64,000 bases of DNA from JBDWFY01 sp965275915 (GTDB lineage Bacteria > Pseudomonadota > Alphaproteobacteria > Rhizobiales > Stappiaceae), in assembly GCA_965275915.1 (NCBI GenBank), contig CBDHYI010000004.1, positions 248,001 through 312,000 of the forward strand, read 5' to 3'. The number at the start of each line of letters is the position of its first letter. Position 1 is the first letter of the stretch. Shown here piece by piece: positions 37,064 through 45,075 of the stretch. The position numbers were made by a program, and so were the translations under genes. Below the pieces are notes generated by a model. It saw only the letters and a list, made by a program, of their open reading frames with translations, searched no databases and was not told where the DNA came from.

Positions 37064-37139
37064 TGGCAGGGGCGGAGAGACTCGAACTCACGACCTGCGG
37101 TTTTGGAGACCGCTGCTCTACCAACTGAGCTACACCCCT
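37064..37139 (-). tRNA. tRNA-Trp (anticodon CCA)
   Basis: The 76-base cloverleaf has acceptor arms AGGGGUG/CGCCCCU, D-arm AGCUC...GAGC, anticodon loop CUCCAAA and T-arm GUUCGAGUC. The CCA end is encoded. It lies between tuf and secE, the standard alphaproteobacterial place. Confidence 0.96.
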
Positions 37140-37203
37140 ACAATACCGGTGGTATTGAGCGCTTCTGCTCTCGTCTTGCGATACCAGTCTCTGGCCGGTT
37201 TCG

Positions 37204-37242
37204 CAAGAAATCGGACACGGCGATGTCGCCGTGTCCGGATTT
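37204..37242 (-). terminator. Terminator-like hairpin after tuf copy 2
   Basis: A nearly perfect palindrome at 37211-37236 (12-bp arms CGGACACGGCGA). On the - strand it is preceded by an A-run and followed by ATTTCTTG; on the + strand six T follow. It looks like a two-way terminator placed before tRNA-Trp, so part of the transcript from tuf probably ends here. Confidence 0.7.
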
Positions 37243-37246
37243 TTTG

Positions 37247-38437
37247 TTATTCGAAGATTTCTGCGACGACGCCTGCACCGACGGTGCGGCCGCCTTCGCG
37301 GATGGCAAAGCGGAGTTTTTCTTCCATCGCGATCGGAACGATCAGCTCAACCGACATTTCAACATTGTCGCCGGGCATAACCATTTCCGTGCCTTCCGGA
37401 AGCGTCACAACACCCGTCACATCCGTCGTACGGAAGTAAAACTGAGGACGGTAGTTCGTGAAGAACGGCGTATGACGGCCACCCTCTTCCTTCGTCAGAA
37501 TATAAGCCTCAGCACGGAACTTCGTGTGCGGCTTCACAGAACCAGGCTTGCAAAGAACCTGACCGCGCTCAACATCCTCACGGCCGATACCACGCAGCAG
37601 CGCTCCGATATTGTCCCCCGCCTCACCGCTATCAAGCAGCTTGCGGAACATTTCAACACCCGTCACCGTCGTCTTCTGCGTTTCCCGGATGCCGATGATC
37701 TCAACTTCTTCACCAACATTGACAATGCCCCGCTCAACACGACCCGTCACAACCGTACCACGGCCGGAAATCGAGAAAACATCCTCAATCGGCATCAGGA
37801 ACGGAAGATCCTTCGGACGGTCCGGTGTCGGAATATACTCATCAACCGCAGCCATCAGCTCAACCACCTTCTCACGGCCAATCGCCGGATCCCGGTTCTC
37901 AACCGCGGCCAGCGCAGACCCCGCAATGATCGGAATATCGTCGCCGGGGAACTCGTAAGACGACAGAAGCTCACGCACTTCCATCTCAACAAGCTCAAGC
38001 AGCTCCTCATCGTCAACCTGATCGACCTTGTTCAGGAAAACAACCAGAGCCGGAACACCAACCTGACGCGCAAGAAGAATATGCTCCCGCGTCTGGGGCA
38101 TCGGACCGTCCGCGGCAGAACAAACAAGAATAGCACCGTCCATCTGAGCCGCACCGGTGATCATGTTCTTCACATAGTCAGCATGACCGGGACAGTCCAC
38201 ATGCGCATAGTGACGGTTGTCCGTCTCATACTCAACATGCGCTGTCGAAATCGTGATACCGCGCGCCTTCTCTTCAGGTGCCGCGTCAATCTCGTCATAG
38301 GCTTTCGCCTCAGCACCACCTGCCTCCGCAAGCGTCATCGTAATCGCGGCGGTCAACGTCGTCTTGCCATGATCAACATGACCGATCGTCCCTATATTCA
38401 CATGCGGCTTAGTGCGCTCAAATTTTGCTTTAGCCAT
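37247..38437 (-). CDS. tuf: Elongation factor Tu, copy 2
   Basis: It has 396 residues, identical in sequence to copy 1 (GHVDHGKTT, DCPGHADY, NKVDQ present). This copy belongs to the tRNA-tufB unit: tRNA-Tyr and tRNA-Gly precede it and tRNA-Trp and secE follow. Two copies let the cell keep EF-Tu very abundant under two different promoters. Confidence 0.98.
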   Translation of the reverse strand: MAKAKFERTKPHVNIGTIGHVDHGKTTLTAAITMTLAEAGGAEAKAYDEIDAAPEEKARGITISTAHVEYETDNRHYAHVDCPGHADYVKNMITGAAQMDGAILVCSAADGPMPQTREHILLARQVGVPALVVFLNKVDQVDDEELLELVEMEVRELLSSYEFPGDDIPIIAGSALAAVENRDPAIGREKVVELMAAVDEYIPTPDRPKDLPFLMPIEDVFSISGRGTVVTGRVERGIVNVGEEVEIIGIRETQKTTVTGVEMFRKLLDSGEAGDNIGALLRGIGREDVERGQVLCKPGSVKPHTKFRAEAYILTKEEGGRHTPFFTNYRPQFYFRTTDVTGVVTLPEGTEMVMPGDNVEMSVELIVPIAMEEKLRFAIREGGRTVGAGVVAEIFE

Positions 38438-38440
38438 CGG
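37247..38440 (-). repeat. Duplicated tuf unit, copy 2
   Basis: Direct repeat partner of 19881-21074. Identity ends within three bases of the start codon and at the stop codon. Confidence 0.9.
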
Positions 38441-38606
38441 CGTCGCTCTCTATCCATTCCATAATATGCATCAACAGCAGAATGCATCGTTAGGGCCACC
38501 GGCAAACTGATCGGACACATCGTTCCAAGCGTCGTCCGCCGAACCAGGGATCCCGAAACGGCTCGTTCAACCAACCTTCCCTACTTGGCCCTCTTTGGGG
38601 TCAATC

Positions 38607-38680
38607 TGGAGCGGGTGAAGGGAATCGAACCCTCATCTTCAGCTTGGAAGGCTGTTGCTCTACCATTGAGCTACACCCGC
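38607..38680 (-). tRNA. tRNA-Gly (anticodon TCC)
   Basis: The 74-base cloverleaf has acceptor GCGGGUG/CACCCGC, anticodon loop CUUCCAA, T-arm GUUCGAUUC and an encoded CCA. It lies between tRNA-Tyr and tuf. Confidence 0.96.
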
Positions 38681-38705
38681 AGATTGCCATCGGACACAGG
38701 GAAAA

Positions 38706-38790
38706 TGGTGGAGGAGGTTGGATTCGAACCAACGTAGGCATAGCCAGCGGATTTACAGTCCGCCCCCTTTAGCCACTCGGGCACTCCTCC
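38706..38790 (-). tRNA. tRNA-Tyr (anticodon GTA)
   Basis: The 85-base class II tRNA has acceptor GGAGGAG/CUCCUCC, anticodon loop ACUGUAAAU, a long variable arm, T-arm GGUUCGAAUCC and an encoded CCA. It is the first gene of the tRNA-tuf-secE-nusG-rpl-rpo stretch. Confidence 0.96.
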
Positions 38791-38818
38791 GCCCGTTGTC
38801 CCGAAACCGAAGCAGTCA

Positions 38819-38848
38819 GGATAGAAAAAACGAAACCGCCGCCGTCAA
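38819..38848 (-). promoter_or_regulatory. Promoter P2 before tRNA-Tyr
   Basis: On the - strand TTGACG (38843-38848), an 18-base spacer and CTATCC (38819-38824). Transcription would start about 20 bases before the tRNA. Confidence 0.4.
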
Positions 38849-38871
38849 TCGGCGGGCGATCCGTGGCGCGT

Positions 38872-38900
38872 GTTATGGCGACACGAACCCGCCCTGTCAA
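38872..38900 (-). promoter_or_regulatory. Promoter P1 before tRNA-Tyr
   Basis: On the - strand a consensus TTGACA (38895-38900), a 17-base spacer and CATAAC (38872-38877). Together with P2 it forms a tandem pair, common before stable-RNA genes. Confidence 0.6.
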
Positions 38901-38991
38901 CACGTTGCGTGCACAGATTTTCGCGTTTTCTTTAATAATAACCGTTTTGCGATCAATTGCAGCCCCGAGCCCGGCTGTATATAGATGCCGG

Positions 38992-39771
38992 ATGACCCAA
39001 AATACGCGAAAATCGAAGCCCGGTCAGAAACATAACCGGGGGCGGAAAGACAAATCCGACGGGCCTTTGTTTCTGTTCGGTCTGCATACGGTCGAAGCGG
39101 CCCTGCGCAATCCGGACCGTCGCAAACACAGGCTGTTTGCCACGGCCAACGCCCTGCGGAGGCTGACGGAGCGGGATCTCAAGATCAAAGTCCCAATCCA
39201 GGAATGCATGCCGAAATCCATCGCACAATTGGTGCCACGCGATTCGGTTCATCAGGGCGCGGTCCTGAAGGTCGACCCCCTGCCCGCTTACAACACGCGA
39301 TCCCTCAAAAATGCCACGCTCGTTCTGGCTCTTGACCAAGTGACTGATCCGCACAATGTCGGCGCCATCATGCGCTCCGCCGTTGCCATGGATGCCAACG
39401 CGATCGTCACAACAAGCCGGCACAGCCCAGAAGAAACCGGTGTACTTGCAAAGTCCGCATCAGGGGCGCTCGATATGATGAAACATGTTCAGGTGCAGAA
39501 CATGGCCCGCTTCATAACGGAGATGGGTGAGCAGGGCTTTCAGTGCGTCGCGCTGGACAGCGGGGCGGATACCACGCTGGAAAGTCTTGCGATCGGTGAC
39601 CGTGTTGTTCTTGTGCTCGGCTCCGAAGGCAAAGGCGTAAGGCAGGGCGTGCGCGCTGTCTGCGATTCCCTTGCCCGGCTTGACATGCCGGGCAAGATAA
39701 AATCTCTCAACGTTTCAAACGCCGCAATTCTGTGCCTCTATGCTATTCGTCAGCGCATGACAACACCCTGA
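38992..39771 (+). CDS. rlmB: 23S rRNA 2'-O-methyltransferase of SpoU family (RlmB-like)
   Basis: Uses S-adenosylmethionine to methylate a ribose in 23S rRNA (Gm2251 for RlmB). It has 259 residues from the ATG at 38992; the frame continues further upstream without a likely start. The N-terminal substrate-binding domain is about 25-100 (FLFGLHTVEAALRNP), and the SPOUT knot has all three motifs: LDQVTDPHNVGAIMRSA, VLGSEGKGVR and LNVSNAAILCLYAI. It is divergent from the tRNA-tuf unit. RlmB versus a related family member is not fully certain. Confidence 0.88.
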   Translation: MTQNTRKSKPGQKHNRGRKDKSDGPLFLFGLHTVEAALRNPDRRKHRLFATANALRRLTERDLKIKVPIQECMPKSIAQLVPRDSVHQGAVLKVDPLPAYNTRSLKNATLVLALDQVTDPHNVGAIMRSAVAMDANAIVTTSRHSPEETGVLAKSASGALDMMKHVQVQNMARFITEMGEQGFQCVALDSGADTTLESLAIGDRVVLVLGSEGKGVRQGVRAVCDSLARLDMPGKIKSLNVSNAAILCLYAIRQRMTTP

Positions 39772-39822
39772 AACCGAACGCGAAAGACGCACCCCGCTCA
39801 TCGGGCTTCCAAGGCATGCTGT

Positions 39823-40245
39823 TCAACGACACATCCGGTAACGGCCCGAGTAGGCAAGATAGTGGCCGGTGCGCGGATTGAAACTCCGATATTTAGCGGC
39901 GCAATAGCGGTACCATGCCGATGTCCAGGCTGCCGGACGACCGTACGCGCGGCGCACATGACCGCGCCGGTTATACCGGTTGTAGTAGGCCCGCGACCTG
40001 GGCGGCACATAGTAACTGCGGCCGTAAGTGTAATTTGGATATCCCGCGTACGGAATTCCGAAATAGACTCCGCGCCTTGGCGCTGCCCAGCCGCCATAAC
40101 GCCACCCTCTGCCCCGATAAACCGGATAGCCGTAGGTAGAATATCCAAACCCCCAATAAAATCCGCCACCACCACCGGCCTGAACCGGCTGCGGCGCTGT
40201 CAAAAGTCCGAAAACAAGAAATCCCGCAACTAAAAAACCCTTCAT
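39823..40245 (-). CDS. BA14K-family secreted protein, Gly/Tyr/Arg-rich
   Basis: It has 140 residues from the ATG at 40245, where GGAGG lies six bases upstream. A signal peptide (KGFLVAGFLVFGLLTAPQPVQA) is followed by about 70 residues dominated by Gly, Tyr, Arg and Trp, then a BA14K motif: WYRYCAAKYRSFNPRTGHY and a closing Cys. The family is named after a Brucella immunoreactive protein with lectin-like traits. The Tyr-rich middle is low complexity and its role is unknown. Confidence 0.8.
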   Translation of the reverse strand: MKGFLVAGFLVFGLLTAPQPVQAGGGGGFYWGFGYSTYGYPVYRGRGWRYGGWAAPRRGVYFGIPYAGYPNYTYGRSYYVPPRSRAYYNRYNRRGHVRRAYGRPAAWTSAWYRYCAAKYRSFNPRTGHYLAYSGRYRMCR

Positions 40246-40744
40246 AGCACACCTCCGCGCCGTACTGATACCCGTCGTCCGGTCCACAAAATGCCATAAC
40301 TGGCAGCCTGTTAAACCGTGCGACACTCTTTCGGCTGCTTATGGATTGAAGTCTACAACAGGAATGGCCCCGGGTAAAATTACAGCTGCTGTTTCGGCTA
40401 GCGCGGGCACAGATAACCGAGCCGCCCGACATCTCAGCCATGCGTCACGCAGCATTTCAGTAAATCTCAAGATCAGATCCCGGTCCTGTCTTTCGTCAAT
40501 GTGCCAACCGGCCCGAAAAAAACCTGCTGGCTGGAGCCAGCAGGTAAAATTGAGGATATAGGGGAAATTACATCCCAATTTTTGGGCATTATCCCGCAGA
40601 TCTATCTGAATGGAGGTCAGAGCCTTCTACCTGAAGAATAAAAGGGATTAACCAGCGAGATAATTCTTATTGCACCGCATATCTTCTTTTGGTTGAACAA
40701 ATAACCTTAACAAATTTTAAGGTGTATCTGATCTTGTTCAACCG
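40246..40744. other. Non-coding gap with porin 3' region
   Basis: No gene is supported in these 500 bases. It contains the BA14K ribosome site and a terminator for the porin (40515-40544). A 79-codon frame at 40339-40578 on - has no ribosome site and overlaps that terminator, so it was left out. Confidence 0.6.
40515..40544 (-). terminator. Terminator after the porin gene
   Basis: A perfect 10-bp stem (40523-40532 with 40535-40544, CCTGCTGGCT/AGCCAGCAGG) is followed on the - strand by seven T. It lies 200 bases after the porin stop, giving a long 3' untranslated region. Confidence 0.85.
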
Positions 40745-41929
40745 TTAGAAGGAGCGAACGACTTGAAGCGTGATTGCGTAAGCTCCGTCATCCAATTCGT
40801 CACTCCCGATGAGATCGTCATCATCCTCCAGGTCAATATACTCGACACCCGCGCCAAAGGTCAGGCCGGCGAGAGGTGTGTATTCAGCGGACGCACCAAT
40901 CATCCAGCCGCTTACTTCGCCATCACCCAGAGCAAAATCACTTTCAGCACCAAAATAGCTGCCGTTTACACTGAAGGTAACTTCTGAGTTGAAGTCATGT
41001 GAAAGACCCAGGCTGGCAGTCCATGCCTTAATGTGGTCAAGCGAACCTCCATCGACGGAAACAGCATCGACAATGTCCGGCAGTCCCAAACGTGAGGACA
41101 TGCCATCGCTATAGAAGGCAGTACCACCGATTTGCGTTGTGCTGAGTACATTGAACTCGGCACCCCCACCGACAAACCAGCCAATCTCGCTATCCGGGCC
41201 GCCCCCGGTCAATGACGGGCGAACTTGATGAACACCGGCAACGATACCGGCAGAACCCCAATCCTGGTTGATTCCAAGGTTGAAGCCGGCATCCGGCCAC
41301 ACCGTCCCGCCTGTGATATCGGTTACTGTATCCGCAGCAGTGTCGAGCAGGTTAATGCCGCCGTTTTCGGGTGCTTCGACCGAGACGGTAAGATAGGCGC
41401 CATTACCAAACTCGAAAGTGTAGCCCGCCAACCAGGTTGTGTTGTCGGAATCAAAGGTACCATAGACATTATTGATGGCGTACGCGCCATATGTCAGGTT
41501 CATGAACGAAGCGGCATAACCGGTTACGAAGTTACCAACCTGGATGAATGCACGATCCAGCTCAACAGCTCCGCCGCTTGCGCCCTGGTCATCGGTAGAC
41601 CCCGTATAGCGGATATATGTACGAACGGTTCCCCATTCGCTGTCGTTACGGGCATCCAGCCAGATCCGGCCACGGGCACTCCAAGTGCTGGGACCGGGTG
41701 TGCCCCGCGTATTGGCATCAGCGTCGCTGTACTGATACCGAGAACGAACGTCACCGCCTACCTGAAGGCAGGTCTCCGTTCCGGGAATGTAAAAAAAGCC
41801 GGTGCCGTGCACGTCGCAAACGCGGACGTAGTCCACCGGCTCCGGCGCGACCGGCAGATCAGCAGCGGTTGCGCCTGTAACAAACAGTGCCCCCGCAGAT
41901 GTGCCAAGGAGTATATTCTTCAGGTTCAT
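40745..41929 (-). CDS. Outer membrane porin, Omp2-like (Porin_2 family)
   Basis: Trimeric beta-barrel for passive uptake of small solutes. It has 394 residues from the ATG at 41929: signal peptide (LLGTSAGALFVTGATA-AD), then the family start LPVAPEPVDYVRVCDVHGTGFFYIPG with paired Cys, CLQVGGDVRSRYQYSD, many alternating beta strands, and the terminal aromatic strand YAITLQVVRSF ending in Phe. AGGA lies upstream of the start. It has its own terminator and a very AT-rich upstream region. Confidence 0.92.
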   Translation of the reverse strand: MNLKNILLGTSAGALFVTGATAADLPVAPEPVDYVRVCDVHGTGFFYIPGTETCLQVGGDVRSRYQYSDADANTRGTPGPSTWSARGRIWLDARNDSEWGTVRTYIRYTGSTDDQGASGGAVELDRAFIQVGNFVTGYAASFMNLTYGAYAINNVYGTFDSDNTTWLAGYTFEFGNGAYLTVSVEAPENGGINLLDTAADTVTDITGGTVWPDAGFNLGINQDWGSAGIVAGVHQVRPSLTGGGPDSEIGWFVGGGAEFNVLSTTQIGGTAFYSDGMSSRLGLPDIVDAVSVDGGSLDHIKAWTASLGLSHDFNSEVTFSVNGSYFGAESDFALGDGEVSGWMIGASAEYTPLAGLTFGAGVEYIDLEDDDDLIGSDELDDGAYAITLQVVRSF

Positions 41930-42049
41930 TATCTCAATTCCTGCTGAGTGTTCAAAAAACAATTCCTAGTTGTCATTTCATTGCGCATAGAGCAAACAAT
42001 TTCAGCGCAGCTTAAACACATTGTTACCCTATTGTGGCATGAAAAACAC

Positions 42050-42133
42050 ACACTAAAGTTGTATATTACAATTTATATATTATATTATACAATTATAAGA
42101 TAATATATTTACTAAAATAAACCTTATGGTTTA
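42050..42133 (-). promoter_or_regulatory. Extremely AT-rich block upstream of the porin
   Basis: Between 42061 and 42120 only five of 60 bases are G or C. Several TATAAT-like hexamers occur on the - strand, so an exact -10 cannot be named. At its upstream end is a small palindrome TAAACC-TTAT-GGTTTA (42118-42133). The block may serve as promoter with UP-type elements for a highly expressed porin. Confidence 0.5.
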
Positions 42134-42142
42134 ATCCCAAAT

Positions 42143-42156
42143 CGGAACCGGTTCCG
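42143..42156. promoter_or_regulatory. Perfect 14-bp palindrome, possible operator
   Basis: CGGAACCGGTTCCG lies next to the AT-rich porin block, about 215 bases before the start codon. Its size and symmetry fit a dimeric repressor site; no regulator gene is adjacent. Confidence 0.35.
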
Positions 42157-42447
42157 CGACTTCGGGATCAACTCTGTCCTCGAAAAACTATCGTTTAAGT
42201 TGTGATACCGGTGAGCGATCTGCGCTTGCCGGAAAAATATCTGCGCCAATGTTTTTGGTCGCCGCATTGGGACGCTCAAACGATTCGCAACGGATACGCC
42301 CTTCGAAAGATGCAATCCATGGATATGCTGCAGATCAAAATCAAGAACAAACAGGCCAGGACTTTCAAAGTGGTTTCAAAACGATATAGAGGACGCAAAA
42401 TAGCGCTTGCGCCCTTTGACCGAAAAGACTATCAGACTTCACCTGAG

Positions 42448-42523
42448 GCCGGCATAGCTCAGCTGGTAGAGCATCTGATTTGTAATCAGGGGGTCGCGGG
42501 TTCGAATCCTGCTGCCGGCACCA
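42448..42523 (+). tRNA. tRNA-Thr (anticodon TGT)
   Basis: The 76-base cloverleaf has acceptor GCCGGCA/UGCCGGC, D-arm AGCUC...GAGC, anticodon loop UUUGUAA, T-arm GGGUUCGAAUCCU and an encoded CCA. It stands alone. Confidence 0.96.
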
Positions 42524-42664
42524 GGCATAAAAAATTATTAACATGGCACGCTCCTCCGACAGTGTTCGCAGTGCATGAACACCGGCCTGAAGCCTTTCTG
42601 ACTTACACTCCACCTGCCCTTTGATGCAACAAACGGCGTCGATGCCCATACTATCTCATGGGCG

Positions 42665-43159
42665 CTAAAGCAGCCTCTGAAAAGCAGATCTCAAAGTTGC
42701 GCTTGCGCGTTGGCCTTGCAGCACCTGTTGCAGTTCGCCCTCATTGTCGAACAACAACAAAGTCACATGTTGGACGCCATATCGGTTGGCGAAACTGCGA
42801 CCTTCAGGTGTTCTGATATTTGCCACCACATAGTCGAGTTCCTCGTCCTCGAAATGGCTCAGGGCCGTGCGCGTTTCCCTTTGCAGCGCCAGGCACATGG
42901 AACATTGCGGATCATGAATCTGAACAATGGTCGGAGTTCCGTTATTGATGCGGGAAAGGTCGTGCTCGCGCATGGCGCCCCTCACATTCTGGACAAGCAG
43001 GACGCCACCGCCTCCAACAAACGCCAGCGCGATGGCGCTGTTACGGGCGGTACGCAGTAATCCCCGTCGTCCCTGATCGACGCCTTGTTCAGCATTTGCC
43101 TTTTTATCCCGATTGTCTTTCTTCGCCCGCGCGTTGCGGGATTTACCGTTCTTTTTCAT
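42665..43159 (-). CDS. Membrane-anchored thioredoxin-like protein with CxxC
   Basis: It has 164 residues: a basic N-terminal cytoplasmic stretch (Lys/Arg/Asn-rich, 1-38), one membrane helix about 40-57, then a thioredoxin-like domain outside. The redox motif is CSMC at 86-89 after TIVQIHDPQ. The segment normally holding the cis-proline reads YGVQHVTLLLF instead of the usual IPT pattern, so the cis-Pro is missing. AAGGTGA precedes the ATG. Downstream of the L,D-transpeptidases on the same strand. A periplasmic disulfide or electron-transfer role is inferred, not shown. Confidence 0.7.
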   Translation of the reverse strand: MKKNGKSRNARAKKDNRDKKANAEQGVDQGRRGLLRTARNSAIALAFVGGGGVLLVQNVRGAMREHDLSRINNGTPTIVQIHDPQCSMCLALQRETRTALSHFEDEELDYVVANIRTPEGRSFANRYGVQHVTLLLFDNEGELQQVLQGQRASATLRSAFQRLL

Positions 43160-43258
43160 ATCGTCACCTTGATGAAATTCAAAAACCGGCGCGCAAGAGG
43201 CGGCGTCTGTCCGCCCTATCGCGCAGCTTTCAACAGGCAGCTCCTGAAAAGCGCGTTA

Positions 43259-43933
43259 TCAGGTCACCAGAATCGGCGCATTCGACTGCACGCGTTCATA
43301 GAGATCAATCACATCCTGATTGACGAGGCGAACGCAACCGCTTGAGACAGCTTTGCCTATGGAGTGGGGCTCGTTGGTGCCGTGCAGGCGATAAAGCGTG
43401 TCTACATTTCCCTGAAAAATGTAGAGCGCCCGAGCGCCCAGCGGATTGCCAAGACCGGGCGGCATCCCGCCATTGTCCGCACTCCATCTCGCGAGGCGGG
43501 GTTCCCGCGCAATCATCTCGGCAGGCGGTGTCCAGGTCGGCCATGGACGCTTCCATGCAACGCGGGCGCGGCCGGACCACTCAAAGCCCTGCCGGCCCAG
43601 TCCAACCCCATAACGCATGGCCGTGTTTTCCGGTTCCACGAGATACAAGTAAAACCGCCTGGTATCGACAACCAGCGACCCCGGCTTTTCGTTCGTCTTG
43701 TATTGAACCCTGCGGCGGCGGAACTCGGGTTTCAAGACCCTGCGGTCAATCGCCGGCAGCGGAAATTTTTCTGCAGGACGAGCGCCGTATTTTTTGGAGA
43801 ACTCGCGGCCCGGATCGGAAAAAAAGGTCGGCGAAACGTCATTTTCCCGCACCGTGTTACAACCGGCGAGCGCCAGTCCGGCAATGCCCAGACCGGCGCC
43901 AACGACCTGTCGTCGTGAGACTGTCTTTGTCAT
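43259..43933 (-). CDS. L,D-transpeptidase lipoprotein (YkuD family)
   Basis: It makes 3-3 peptidoglycan crosslinks or attaches proteins to peptidoglycan. It has 224 residues from the ATG at 43933. The N terminus SRRQVVGAGLGIAGLALAGC has a twin-Arg pair and a lipobox with Cys25, so it is probably a lipoprotein. The YkuD domain includes HGTNEP (His184) and SSGCVRL with catalytic Cys200. Its stop is 99 bases from the thioredoxin-like start, and a second transpeptidase lies 22 bases upstream. Confidence 0.88.
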   Translation of the reverse strand: MTKTVSRRQVVGAGLGIAGLALAGCNTVRENDVSPTFFSDPGREFSKKYGARPAEKFPLPAIDRRVLKPEFRRRRVQYKTNEKPGSLVVDTRRFYLYLVEPENTAMRYGVGLGRQGFEWSGRARVAWKRPWPTWTPPAEMIAREPRLARWSADNGGMPPGLGNPLGARALYIFQGNVDTLYRLHGTNEPHSIGKAVSSGCVRLVNQDVIDLYERVQSNAPILVT

Positions 43934-43955
43934 GATTGCCCCATCCATTTCCGTC

Positions 43956-44534
43956 TTAGAGGACAACCACGCGTGTCCCCAAAGGAACCCGGTCGTAAAG
44001 ATCAACGACATGATCATTGATCATGCGGATGCAGCCATTGGAGACAGAGCGCCCGATCGACGAGGGCTGAGTTGTTCCGTGGATGCGGTAATAGGTATCG
44101 CGCCCGTCTTTATAAAGATAAAGCGCCCGTGCACCGAGTGGGTTGTCGATCCCGCCGGGAACGCCTTTGGCGTACTGCGCATATTTTTCCGGTTCGCGGC
44201 GGATCATATTCCTGGTTGGAGTCCAGCGTGGCCACTCGGCTTTACGCTGAACCAGGGCAGTGCCTTTGAAGGCGAGGCCTGCCCGACCGACACCGACACC
44301 GTAGCGCCGCGCACGACCCGGCCTTTCGACCAGATAGAGAAAGTGGTTCGCCGGATCGACCACGATGGTGCCGATTTGATAGTTGGTCGAAATTCGAACT
44401 CTCTGCGGCACGTAGGCAGGATCAAGTTTGAAGGTTTTTCTGAACTTTGCGCTGTGATGCGCACGCGCATCCCTCGCATAGGGAAGGGCCAAGGCAGTCA
44501 GGCCGCCAAGCACCAAATGACGTCTCGTAAACAT
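43956..44534 (-). CDS. L,D-transpeptidase (YkuD family), secreted
   Basis: It has 192 residues. The N terminus MFTRRHLVLGGLTALALPYARDARA is a signal peptide with a twin-Arg-like start. The catalytic region is HGTTQPSSIGRSVSNGCIRM with His152 and Cys168. It shares the NPLGARALYLYKDG-type segment with its neighbour, so the two genes are likely an old tandem duplication. This one has no lipobox Cys. Confidence 0.9.
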   Translation of the reverse strand: MFTRRHLVLGGLTALALPYARDARAHHSAKFRKTFKLDPAYVPQRVRISTNYQIGTIVVDPANHFLYLVERPGRARRYGVGVGRAGLAFKGTALVQRKAEWPRWTPTRNMIRREPEKYAQYAKGVPGGIDNPLGARALYLYKDGRDTYYRIHGTTQPSSIGRSVSNGCIRMINDHVVDLYDRVPLGTRVVVL

Positions 44535-44595
44535 GGAACTACTCCGGATTTTCGTTAATCTTCAGATCAAACTTTTCGATCGTAAGAGACGAAAA

Positions 44596-44919
44596 TCAGG
44601 AAATCGGAGGTCGCAGATCGACCCCCCTGCCGACTGAACCGATATTGCTGAACGTCAAGGGCGTGTGGTCGATAAAGACCTTGGTGGGCCTGAGCGACGC
44701 GGCGGGAATAACAGCCTTGCAATCCGACTTGCAGAACGACGGTTTCTCATCCGCGACGGCATCGCCGGAACAACAGTCTTTGTCAGCAACGAATTGAGAT
44801 CCGACTGCTATTACTTCCGTGACAAACGTTTCGGATTTTTCCATATCGACTTTACCGACGGACACACCCTGCTGGGCGCCCACCAAAATAAAAGCCGCAA
44901 TGAGTAATATCCGGAACAT
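44596..44919 (-). CDS. Small Cys-containing secreted protein of unknown function
   Basis: It has 107 residues. A signal peptide (FRILLIAAFILVGAQQGVS) is followed by four Cys in the pattern CC-x12-C-x3-C (49, 50, 63, 67), and a hydrophilic end. The ATG lies directly after CGGAAG, a poor spacing, so the exact start is less sure. It precedes the L,D-transpeptidase pair on the same strand, 61 bases away. The Cys pattern could bind metal or form disulfides; I do not recognise the family. Confidence 0.6.
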   Translation of the reverse strand: MFRILLIAAFILVGAQQGVSVGKVDMEKSETFVTEVIAVGSQFVADKDCCSGDAVADEKPSFCKSDCKAVIPAASLRPTKVFIDHTPLTFSNIGSVGRGVDLRPPIS

Positions 44920-45075
44920 CTTCCGAAAATAGCCAAATTTCTTAAAGGAACCTATATCTCACCGTTCACGGTTCCGTGAGGCCGCCTGAAAATAACAGGC
45001 GTTTTGGTTGACTCCCTGAGCGAACCCGCGATTGGTGTTCCTAACAGGCATTCGGAAAAGGGTTAGCAAAGGAAA

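Noticed and set aside
37103..38464. 453-codon + frame across tRNA-Trp and tuf
   Set aside because: Antisense to tuf and starting inside a tRNA. The same frame occurs opposite the other tuf, as expected from an identical sequence.
40339..40578. 79-codon - frame after the porin
   Set aside because: It runs through the porin terminator and has no ribosome site.
42365..42649. 94-codon - frame over tRNA-Thr
   Set aside because: It includes the antisense of a tRNA gene and shows the typical tRNA-shadow peptide.
42644..42663. GCCCAT/ATGGGC hairpin after the thioredoxin-like gene
   Set aside because: Six pairs only and no T-run; not enough for a terminator.
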